A DNA stretch of 64,000 bases, from NCBI GenBank assembly GCA_023512835.1, contig CM042090.1, positions 10,447,343-10,511,342 of the forward strand, written 5' to 3'. The notes beneath the pieces are model-generated. The model did not search any database and was not told the DNA's origin. It was given only the letters and a program-made list of their open reading frames with translations. Position 1 is the stretch's first letter. Each line of letters opens with the position of its first letter. Source of the stretch: Taxillus chinensis. Its lineage: Eukaryota; Streptophyta; Magnoliopsida; Santalales; Loranthaceae. The position numbers were made by a program, and so were the translations under genes. Positions 1-9,500 of the stretch are shown in pieces.

Positions 1-1290
1 TGATTCCACAATTTTGCTACCTCTAATATTATAGTAGAAACAATATCCCTTTGAACGTTCTAGATATCCAATGAAATAACACCGAACTGTTCTAGAATCC
101 ATTTTCTTTTGTGAAAGAGTAAATAACCTCACTTCTGTTGGACATCCCCAAATGTGAAAATGATTAAGACTAGACTTTCTACCAATCTAGTGCTCAAAAG
201 GATTTTTTGGAACAGATTTACTAGGCACCGTATTAAGGATATTCATAACAATTTTCAAGGCTTCTCCCCACAAATTACCAGGGAAATTGAAATTATTCAT
301 CATACTTCTTACCAAACTGTGAAACAATCCCACAAATCTGTAATAACTTTGCAAAGGAACCCATCTATTGGCCTGAATCATCATGTTTCCCATAGTACTC
401 ATCACCTTTATCTGATCTCACAATCTTCATGGTCTCATCTAATTGTTTCTCCACCTCTAACTTGAATATCTTAAACTTCTTAAAAACATCATTTTTTTAA
501 TCTAGTAAATATATCCATAACAAGAAAAGTCATCAATAAAAAATAATAAAATATTTATTTTTACACATAGTAGCTTGATATGGACCACTTATATCTGTAT
601 GAATAATCTCTAATGCCTCAAAACTACGAATATCAATTTTCTTCTAGGTTTTGGTAAGCTTTCCCCACACACAATCAACGCAAATATGCTCATCATCATA
701 ATCAAGATAAGGAAGTAAATCTTTTTTAACTAATTGTTGTACTTGATCTTTCAAAATATGGCCCAAACGTTTATACCAAAGAGTAAAAGATTTATCTTTA
801 GATCAAACTCTCTTAGAAACTGAAGATTTAGTGATATATGATTCAACAAAATGAGATACCAAAGATAATTTATAAAGACCATTAGATAGCATACCAGAAT
901 CAATAACTTTTGAATTCAAAGATAATTGCATTATTTCATTATGAAAAGAACAACCAAAACAAGACTTGTCCAAAATAGAAATAGAAATCAAGTTCTTCCT
1001 AAAAGTGGGTACATAGAAAATATTATCTAACAACTCTATTGGATTCTATGATTGCATCCTGATTATTTTTCACCTTTAGATTTATCTCCCATTCATTTGG
1101 TTCCCTTAGCTTATTGAACCCTAACAAGGTCATAGTTATATAGACAGAAGCACCACTATCAAACCACCAAGAATTAGGAGAAACATCTAACACATTAATA
1201 GTAATTGTGTTGTTATTCAGATTAAAAGAGACTGTAAAGAAGTAAATACAACCGATCAATGTACATGTTTATTTAATGAGCTTAAGTATC
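1..1290 (-). pseudogene. Copia pol fragment: protease to integrase, decayed
   Basis: Minus-strand translation gives, in order, a protease segment with WWFDSGAS near 1170 (the D-S-G-A catalytic motif), the pre-integrase text LDNIFYVPTFRKNLISIS at about 980-1033, an integrase stretch near 480-700 (FFIDDFSCYGYIY-like), and the late integrase motif with LWGEALKIVMNILNTVPSKS at about 210-270. These are standard Ty1/Copia polyprotein landmarks. The frame is broken by several stops and shifts, so no functional polyprotein remains. The protease is interrupted just upstream by the solo LTR at 1291. Reverse transcriptase and RNase H would lie beyond the window edge. Confidence 0.85.
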
Positions 1291-2474
1291 TGATGGTCCC
1301 TTGGAGCCTAAAGGGGGGGGTGAATAGGCTCTTATTCGAACTCTTTCTTTTCTCTCAAGACACAAACACTTATCTAGTTTTAGTGATAGAATCATCAGGA
1401 AGATAACCAGATAGTGGAAGTATTTTGTTTTATTATCACAAGGTGATTACAACAAAATAGAAGCAAACACTCTCTTACACTCTGTTTACAAAATGAACTC
1501 ACACACTAGCCAAGTTCTTTTTCTAAAGATGATGACGCTCCTATTTGCTTTTCTTTGTTTTTCACACGTCTCAACTATATTTTACATAAAGTATAAGTAC
1601 GAATATTTATACAAAACATTTCTAAGAGACAACCTTGGAACTTGTAGTTCCGGAATGCGTTCCGCACTAACTATCCCTCGGTAATCTCTCTGCCTTAACT
1701 GCTGCGGATTGTGGAGCTCAAGATCTTGGATTTGAAGAGTATAAATGTCTTTGTGAGTTCCGAGATACAATTAAGGTTGTGTCCACATATCCGGATGATC
1801 CACGTGTAAGATTCTTCAGGTTCTCAATACATTCGTCTTACATCGGGACACCACGAGCTGATAACTTTAAATGCGGTTTAGTTGGAGCAATGTCTTCTTG
1901 GTCCGGTGTAATTTTCCTTACTCCGTAGTTAATGAAGCTCGGAACCTTACTCCGTGTCAGTGGTTGCTTACTCCGTATCTATTCAGATCTTGGAATCCTT
2001 AGTCCAGGTGTCGGGGTTCCTTACTCCGCATGTAAGTTCCTTACTCGGTATGTAAGTTCCTTACTCCGGCGAGTCTTGAAAAGTCTGATGACTTATTCCA
2101 TGTCAGCGCTTTCTTACTCCGCATGTAAGTTCCTTACTCCGTATGTAAGTTCCTTACTCCGTATGTAAGTTCCTTACTCCGGGCGAGTAATAAATCCGGA
2201 TTCCTTACTCCGCATCTAGTTTCCTTAAAGTTCTTAGTCCGTAGGATTGTTCCTTATTCCGTATGTATTTGTTACTTGGTTATTTACCAAGTGTTTGACG
2301 ACACTCACTCTTGTCCGGATCAGGATTATGTATCCTGTCCTTAGCTTTGCTCTCACGAGTGCATCTTTGGATTAGTAACATACCTTCTGCAATGATCAAA
2401 TAAACACAAAAGATCTCAGATCAAATTACATAAGGCTTTATCAGCATTATCCAAATTCTGGGTTTGATCCAACA
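1291..2474. mobile_element. Solo LTR, 1,184 bp, TSD GTATC
   Basis: The segment starts TGATGGTCCC and ends GATCCAACA, so it has the TG...CA ends of an LTR. GTATC occurs immediately before it (1286-1290) and immediately after it (2475-2479), a perfect 5-bp target-site duplication. No gag or pol is present, so it is either a solo LTR or a very short non-autonomous LTR element. It contains a run of eight G near 1311 and an internal short-period repeat at 1950-2260. The short ORFs inside are not supported as genes. Confidence 0.8.
1950..2260. repeat. Irregular tandem repeat built on TTCCTTACTCCG
   Basis: The phrase TTCCTTACTCCG followed by TATGTAAG or CATGTAAG recurs many times with variable spacers, giving an imperfect 20-40 bp repeat inside the solo LTR. 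Variants include CTTACTCGG and CTTATTCCG. An open frame across it is a by-product of the repeat. Confidence 0.75.
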
Positions 2475-2479
2475 GTATC

Positions 2480-3996
2480 ATAATATTGAGCTGAAGAATT
2501 CGTAATTTCCATTACAAACTCCCCTTTGGGCAGAGTAAGCAAGAAAATTAGAAACCTTCCCTTGTGATATATATAAATACACATCTATAATAATAGTCAA
2601 TAAACTCATTACCTTTGGGCAAATAAGCTATCTAAATCATTATATTTCACATCCTAAATACCCACCAATCAATACACGTGTCATTATACAAGAATCACTA
2701 TAAAGTGAAAACAAGCATAATACAATGTGTTATAAATACCTTATGTGGGCAAACACAATATACAATATATGAAACATTCATGTGTCACTGTAAATGAATC
2801 ACTTTGGTGATCAAACATCTACAATAAAATATGAATTTTCAAAACATACCAACCATGAGAGAAAAACCAACGTGTCACCAAGAAGGACCACTTTAGCAGT
2901 CAAACATACATGGCACAATGTGATTTCACCTCACTTAAGCTAATTATATTTAAATTAAATATCACATCACATGTACACTCGTGTTCATCCGAATGAGATA
3001 CAACAATATGTACATCCACGTAATATAACAATAAGTTGCATTACAAAATATTAATCGGTGAAAACAACAAACTAAATTTTTAATTATTTTTTTAATGAGC
3101 AGTCTATAATTATTATTAATACTATTATTTGGACTCTCGGATAATAATAATAATAATTACAATATATTATTATTATTATTATATGTATTATTATAATACA
3201 TATTATTATTACCAAACATTTTAGGTACATAAGATCTAAAAGTCGTGACTTACAATAAAGAATAATAAATCGAAACATAGTTGTGGAATAGATATTATTG
3301 GTAAATCAAAAATAAATATTGCTAAAATTTGTACCCACTAAAGCTAACATATTATAGCAAGAAATCAATGATATAACTTAATATATTTAGGCACAAAAAT
3401 TAAGAAACCAAATAAATATCTGAATTTTGTTTCCATACGCATAGTAATTGAAACTTTAACTTTTAATTATTATTATCAGTCAATACCCAGTTTTTTTTAA
3501 TGACAAGTCTGCCGAATTTTAAGCTTCCACGAATTGATCTTGGCATCTTCTTCATACCTCTAGTCTCCCTGCATCATCTTCATATTACTGCCATACTATC
3601 TATGAAAGCAAAAATTCCCAGGGATGCCAAGATCGGGAAAAAGGAGGTCACTTTTGGGGAATTCCCTTATTAATTGTTTTGTTAGCTCAATATTGTTTAA
3701 TTGTGAGTGTATTGCATATTTCACGAAATCACAATTTCCTTATATATATATATAATCAACACAAACCATAACTTTTTGTTGTGTTATTGTTTCTGCCACA
3801 CACGTAGCTGCGTAACCCGTCCAAATATTAAACCAGGGTCGTCGCTTCGCCTCTTTAATTTCTTGATTCACACTTGCGCTGCGGCCGGGTACGAGACGGC
3901 ATCCCATGCGATCTTAGGTAAGAGAGGACACACATACGATCGTAGGCTTTCTTACCGCTTGTACTATGTTTTTAAATTATAATAAAGATAGGATAT
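2480..3996 (-). other. AT-rich Copia internal sequence (leader/gag region), no intact ORF
   Basis: This 1.5 kb lies between the two solo LTRs. It includes an AT-only tract of TAT/ATT units at 3100-3210 and a GC-richer block at 3780-3930. From its position it should be the 5' leader and gag region of the interrupted Copia element on the minus strand, but I could not recognise a gag motif. No host gene is seen. Confidence 0.45.
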
Positions 3997-5492
3997 TGAT
4001 AACGTGCAATTATGCCGTTATTCTATTGCCTATTTAGGGGTGTTTAAGAGCATGATTAGAGCCTTATTGTATCATATTTCATTTATATTTGCTCTAACCC
4101 TTAGGAAGATGCTATTTGCATATACATGCGCTTTTAGGCTGTTTTGTCAGGTTTTGGAGATTAATTTTGACCAAGTAGATGACCTCAAATTAATTGGCGT
4201 GCAGAACTAAAGTTTCTCGGAATAATGTCCTTTACCTTCCACAGAAGTTTCAGAGTCAAAGGCCTTGAACGCCAATTGGACCAATTGGCGTGCAAACATA
4301 TTACTGCATACCAGCCTTCTACATGATGCAATGAATCTTGGGGAGGAATTTCACCTAATTTGGAGCTGCACGCCAATTGGGAATATGACGTTCAAATTGA
4401 CGTGTAGCCATATTTTTGCACCGATTCAGTCATTTTGTTATGCTGATCATTTTTTCCTAAATGACCTTGTTCATATTGTGCTTAGATTGAGAGATTTTAA
4501 TGTAGGAAGTGTCACTTATCAAAACTACGTCGTTTTGATAAGTTATGACAGATGGGCTAGGGCCCACTTTATAATACAGCATTCAGGCCCATCCAGCAGA
4601 TATATAAAGAGGCTTCACAACACGTTAGAGGCTTCACGTTTTTTTGGAGATTTTTGCAGGGTTTCACGTTTTTGAAGGAAACCTAGGGAGCAGCCGTGAT
4701 TTTGGAAACTTGGATTGAAGCTCTGCTGCGTGGGTGATTAGAAGAAGATGTTGAGTTTTTCCTGTTAGTGTTTGCTTGTAATCATGCGTGAGTAGTCTTT
4801 TAATCTAGGGGAGCAATGTAGCTCCCTCGTTGCTGTGCTAAATTTATGGATATTGGGTTTAGATGATTGAGTTTTACATATTTTATGAATCTGTTCTTAT
4901 TCTTCTATCTCTAGGAAGTATACACCTAGGATTCTTAGCCCTAGTCTGAGGCAGATTGAGATTCATAACTTATTTGTAATTGGTGTGATCATTATTCTTT
5001 TACAAGTATGATTTATTGGCTTTGCATGTTTATGTTTTGATGACCATTCAGGCATATAACACTTAAAAGGACTGACAATGACCATTGTAGTACCTTGGCT
5101 CATGTTTAGCATGTTTTCAATGAAACAATCCCAATAATCATGATTCAGTAGAGATAACATAGGGAGGTGAAATTGTGACCCTAGATGCTTTAATTCTTGA
5201 TTTAAAACTCCAACGTTTCCTAATTGTTTCCATTATAATTCAGATTTCAGTAGATATAATTTAAGTCTTTGAAGAGAACACAGTTTATTTGCCAAGACTT
5301 TATTTGAAGCAAGAATAATTTGATGGTTTGAGTTTAAAAGCTAGATAACCTGGTAATCTCTGTGGGATCGACCTCTTTCTTACTGTTGTCCTGTTTAGCA
5401 TTAACTAAGGGAATTAATAATTTTTGGAGAAGGGATTTAAACGACATTAGTTTAACTCTTTTAGGGTGACGCTATAAAATCTATGTTCGTCA
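3997..5492 (+). mobile_element. Gypsy-like solo LTR, 1,496 bp, TSD GATAT
   Basis: The segment begins TGATAACGTG and ends GTTCGTCA, with GATAT on both sides (3992-3996 and 5493-5497). ATCTCTGTGGGATCGACC near 5355 and the repeated ACGCCAATTGG phrases at 4270-4380 are reminiscent of LTRs of plant Ty3/Gypsy elements; that class assignment is from memory of such LTRs. The target continues with TGATAAC after the right duplication, so the visible direct repeat is 12 bp; the 5-bp interpretation gives proper TG...CA ends. No coding sequence is present. Confidence 0.75.
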
Positions 5493-5514
5493 GATATTGA
5501 TAACACACATTCTA

Positions 5515-5526
5515 GCTCTGATACCA
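5515..5526 (-). other. Copia primer-binding site (initiator tRNA-Met)
   Basis: On the minus strand this reads TGGTATCAGAGC, the classic plant Copia primer-binding site complementary to the 3' end of initiator tRNA-Met. It sits two bases from the LTR end at 5529, exactly where reverse transcription is primed. It fixes the orientation of the element as minus. Confidence 0.9.
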
Positions 5527-5528
5527 CA

Positions 5529-5959
5529 TGTAAACAAATAATTTGACTAACACCCAAGATCATGTATGTTAATCAATATCACAGTATAATACTTACCTGT
5601 TTTCTCCATAGCAGATCAAGAATGAACGCTACAGGTGCAACTAGTCTTCTCCCCCTTGTTCTCTCCTTGACGGCTCAACTCGATGGATGAGTTAGGGTTA
5701 CACCAATATATAGAGAGAGAACAGAGGGAGGGACCTAGCCACGCAATGACCTAATGGGCCCTATCCATCAACGGGCCTCATTAGTTTATAAGGCCTACAC
5801 TGAGCCGTAAAACCATATTAAAATATTAACAAGATGTGTGTAGCCCAATAACAAATAAATCACCTTATATAGGCCTACACTGCATTGTCTTGTATCACAG
5901 CCTGGTTTTAATTAACAGATCACAATTAATGGTAGCCCAAATTTAAAAAACTTCTAACA
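5529..5959 (-). mobile_element. Copia 5' LTR, 431 bp
   Basis: In minus orientation the LTR begins TGTTAGAAG and ends TTTACA, followed by the primer-binding site. A TATA-like stretch (TATATATT) lies at about 5706-5714 on the minus strand, followed by a GC-richer transcribed region. The right flank is TCATG; the matching duplication would be beyond the window, at the 3' LTR. Confidence 0.8.
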
Positions 5960-6892
5960 TCATGTTCATTGGGGTTGGCGTTAGTGAGACATACTAACAT
6001 AGAAAAATGGGTTCTAAAGTTGATAAGCAATAATATTCAATAAAATGTACTAGGATCTTTGTGATTTGGTTTTGCTTGACGAGAGCTCTGGAAAGAGAGA
6101 CTAGTTATCTGGTGTATAATCATAAGAATGGTGTAAAGAGTTGATTTAAATGACCTAAATCATTTTATGTAAGGCATTTACAACACCATAATCACAAAAT
6201 TCTCAAAATAAAAAACATTACATGTAAACTGATAATGGTTTACAAGATGTTCAAATATTTTTCATACAAGCAAACATCACAGAGATACTACTTTGTAAAT
6301 AATAAAAATAACAACCGAAACCCAAAACAAATAGAATAGTGTGCATGAATGTCAGGTTTCAGCTTTTTTATTGATAAAGCATAAACTTTTTTCTGTGTAA
6401 TTTCTCTAATTTTCATAGGAAAATTTACTTTTCCTCCATCACAACTGCCGTCTTTTTGATTTTTGTCTTCTTTTCTTTAATTATTTTCATCATTTCCACA
6501 TTTTCCCTAGATAGCAAAATCTTCTTTTCTCCCATCTTGTTCTCTTTCTTTTGGAGTTTACTGTTTTTTTTTTCAATTTTTTTCATGATCTCATTATTTT
6601 TCCTATAAAGTTTCATTTTTTTCCCGTCAAATTAGCTTTCTTTTCTGCAATTTTTTTGTTTACTATGTGTACAAAACTACTATCAACATACAATAAAATG
6701 TACTATGTTAATGTAATGATAACGGATGATTCATCCAATATATTTATACAAATATGACTATTCAAATATGATAAATCAAATCACAATGACTCAAATGCAA
6801 ATGATGTTGCTATATTAGGACGATATCCAAAGGTCATTGAAAAATAATTATAAGGTATGAAAAGAATAAAATAATAGATCATTACTTACTTA
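5960..6892. other. Intergenic, AT-rich with a pyrimidine-rich tract
   Basis: No gene is recognised. At 6360-6680 the plus strand is strongly pyrimidine-rich (TTTTCTT runs), which makes a lysine-rich open frame on the minus strand (6425-6616) that looks compositional rather than coding. Confidence 0.6.
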
Positions 6893-7277
6893 GAGCATCC
6901 ACATTAGGTTCTTTATAATTTAAATTTCCTTATAATTTAGGGAAAAAATATATAAAATTATCAAAAACTCATTTGCAGTAGGTTCCTTAAAATAAGATAT
7001 AGGGATAGGGAATGAATAGTAAATCCCTAAATATAGGGATTTACTATTCATCTTTAAATGCTTTTTCTATAATTTTTTAATATATATATTAAACTTGTAA
7101 CTTTTTGATTGGTTATAATAAATGAAATGATGATAGAGAAATAATATAAAATGAATTAAATAATAAATGTAGATAGAAATGGGAAATGTGATATTTGATG
7201 TTTTTGAAAACTAAGCAAATTTTTTACTATTCATCCCTAAAATAGGGATAAAAATGCCAAAGTTGATGTGGATGCTT
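6893..7277. mobile_element. MITE, 385 bp, Tourist/PIF-like, TSD TTA
   Basis: Terminal inverted repeats GAGCATCCACAT (left) and AAGCATCCACAT (right, reverse complement) flank the segment. TTA is present immediately outside both ends (6890-6892 and 7278-7280), the 3-bp duplication typical of PIF/Harbinger-derived MITEs. Inside, 7014-7049 is a perfect 16-bp-stem hairpin with the arm GAATAGTAAATCCCTA and a 4-base loop. Noncoding. Confidence 0.75.
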
Positions 7278-7280
7278 TTA

Positions 7281-8072
7281 TACAACATATCATTAACAAA
7301 CATTGATAGAGTAGGAAAGAGATGGACAAAAAACTCATGATCACAAAAATATGAGAGTGTAAATGTAACATGCCTATTTCACTCAATTGATATTTAGAAG
7401 TATATTAAATTTAATGTGATAAGCATGCAAATCACCTTTAGAAATATAAAGTAAATCAAATCTAGTTTAGAGATTCAACCATTTTCAAGAGAAATACATG
7501 AAAGACAAGGAAGCTATCTATGTGTTTTTTCTTGACTCTGATGATAACGATTAGCACCTATACAAGAGAGACGAGATAGATGAGGCAACAAAAGAAGTGA
7601 CCAACAAGGATTAGATGAGAGAGATGAGACTAGAGAGTTAAGAGAGATGTTCGAGCAAGTGTCGGCTAAGAGATATAGAGGTAGATCTAGTGTATTGGGC
7701 AAAAGTAATTGGGCTATTACCTAACTTAGGTGTCGTAAGCTCATTTATGAACTATTAATAGCTGGAAATTGGCCTTAGTGCTCTGAAGCGGCTCTATTAT
7801 ATTTAAGAGATCAGTTTGATAAAATTATCCAAATCACCTGTATGTATTTATTCAATTATTTTGTTAGCATATATTAATATTTGAAAATGTTATTTTTAAT
7901 TATTTTAAATAATTATTTAATCATGCTAAATATCCCTTACTCTCTTTAATAAGCCTTAATATATCAAATTAATTATAATATAATATTATTAAAATATGCT
8001 ACAATATTATTTAAGTTTAATTAAAATATGTTATATGTATGTATTTTAATATATAAAAATTGATAACTTACT
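7281..8072. other. AT-rich intergenic DNA
   Basis: No coding signal or recognised repeat. A GA-rich patch near 7560-7690 (AGAGAGACGAGATAGA-like text) creates short open frames without protein-like composition. Confidence 0.6.
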
Positions 8073-8610
8073 AAGAACATCTTCGATAGGTTAGTTATTT
8101 CATTAATTATAGTCAAATCTAGATGAAATATGCCTTTAATAGATTACCTATCCGCTAACTATAGTAATATGTTTAGGGCATGTATAATAGCACTAGCCAT
8201 ATTTCGTCAGTTAAAGCAATAAATAGATTAATTAAAATAACTTTAACTAATATCATCTCCATCAGTACATTTGAAAAATTATTACTTAATTTTATTTTAC
8301 TTAATTTATCCTTACATTTATTTTTTCCAAACCCTAATTATGCTTTGCGCATTGGTGGAGGCCGGAGGGTGGGGGGACCACGATTCGTGTGGATGGGGAC
8401 GAGGGAGGGTGGGGGGTAGAGGCACAGGAGTGGAGGGCGATGGGATCTGGCTGGGCAGGGGGCGGGTGGAGGCACAGGTCGTGGGGGAGGCACGACGCAG
8501 GCGTGGGGGAGGGCGATCTGTCTGTCTCTCTCTCTCTCTCTCTCCAAGATCTGCCTCTCTCTCTACTAGCTCTCTCTCTCGGCGGGCGTCGGTAGGGGGA
8601 GGGCGATCCG

Positions 8611-8644
<34 letters not shown>

Positions 8645-9025
8645 GAGATCTGCTTCTCTCTCTATGAGCTCTCTCTCTGCGAGATCTGCCCAAAACCCAC
8701 GAGGGAGGGGGAGGGCGGGCATCGACAGGGGGAGGGAGGGAGAGGGCAGGTGACGGCAGGGAGAGGGAGGGAGAGGGCGGGCAGCGATGGGGGAAAGGAG
8801 GGAGAGGATGACGGCAGAGTGGGAGAAATGAAGGTAGAGGGAGGCGTGAAAACATTAAGGGTATTTTATGTTTTGGTAAATAGTTGGGTGATGTGGCATT
8901 TTAACAATAAGTATAAATTTAGGTAAATTTACCTATTGCTATTGCTATTGCTAGTCTATTGGAGTAACTTTTTATATATATTTGACTATTATTAAGGGTA
9001 TTGCTAACTTATTGGAGATATCCTT
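8073..9025. mobile_element. TIR element with a GC-rich CT/GA-repeat core
   Basis: Degenerate inverted repeats of about 45 bp bound the segment: the left end reads GAACATCTTCGATAGGTTAG and the reverse complement of the right end GGATATCTCCAATAAGTTAG, both followed within about 25 bp by ATAGTCAAAT. The flanks are AT-rich, but 8340-8860 is very G-rich on the plus strand. The core is not protein-coding; the Arg/Glu and Pro/Arg-rich frames on both strands come from the repeats. No clear duplication was found, so the exact ends and class are uncertain. Confidence 0.5.
8498..8690. repeat. Duplicated ~95-bp unit containing (CT)n
   Basis: A unit of GGGGGAGGGCGATC, then (CT)n, then AGATCTGC, then CTCTCT and a CT-rich spacer, occurs twice in a row (starts near 8503 and 8596), with GGCGGGCGTCGGTA at the junction. 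The (CT)n tracts are about 20-30 bp long. Confidence 0.7.
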
Positions 9026-9029
9026 GGGT

Positions 9030-9500
9030 AAATTTATTTAATTTTTAGCTTTTAGATAAAATGTCACACTATTCAATTCCTTTAAGAACCTAAAATATCC
9101 TTTAAGCTTCACACGTCTCCCTCTCATGCATCGCCGCCCTCTCTCTCCCTCCCCGCGTTGCTGCCATCGCCAACCTCCCCTTCCTCCCTGCGTTATCGAC
9201 GTCATTAGCCTCTCCCTCTCTGCATTGCCCCCGTCTGCCCCTCTCTTCTCACATTGCCCACACTGCCACCTTCCTCCTCCCTTACCATGCCCCCACGTCA
9301 ACATTGCTCTTGCTCCTCCTTTCCATGTCTCTGCTGAGATTGGAGACGTTAAGAGACTTGGGGTGAATGGAATGGATTAGAGATTTGAGGGTGAATATGA
9401 GCTAAGATAATATGGGAAAAAATAATAATTAAAGTAAGATAAATGATTCTTTTAAAATATTATTAGTTAAAATGATAACATAGGAGATATAGCTTGAGAT
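9030..9500. repeat. Second, inverted CT-rich repeat related to 8073-9025
   Basis: The plus strand is C-rich (CCTCCC, CGCCGCC) at 9110-9320. The AT-rich text at 9045-9100 resembles the reverse complement of the text at 8843-8905, suggesting a related element in opposite orientation. The right end (ATTATTAGTTAAAATGATA, about 9457-9475) recurs near 45861-45879, so it belongs to a dispersed family. Open frames here are compositional. Confidence 0.45.

Larger units (their letters stand above)
1..5959 (-). mobile_element. Ty1/Copia retrotransposon remnant, split by two solo LTRs, continuing past the window start
   Basis: The 5' LTR (5529-5959) and primer-binding site (5515-5526) lie at the right and the pol remnant (1-1290) at the left, all in the same minus orientation and correct order, so they are best read as one element. 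Two solo LTRs (1291-2474 and 3997-5492), each flanked by a perfect 5-bp duplication, account for about 2.7 kb of the gap. The rest (2480-3996) would be the 5' leader and decayed gag. The 3' end lies outside the window. That all parts belong to one element is inference from order, orientation and the clean excision of the two inserts; no gag motif was recognised. Confidence 0.7.

Noticed and set aside
6425..6616. Lysine-rich 63-codon minus-strand frame
   Set aside because: It mirrors a T/C-rich tract; the composition alone explains it, although it resembles tails of Harbinger accessory proteins.
8318..8855. Long open frames (134-173 codons) on both strands
   Set aside because: They are Arg/Glu, Ser/Leu or Pro/Arg runs forced by CT/GA and GGGAGG repeats; frames are open on several strands at once.
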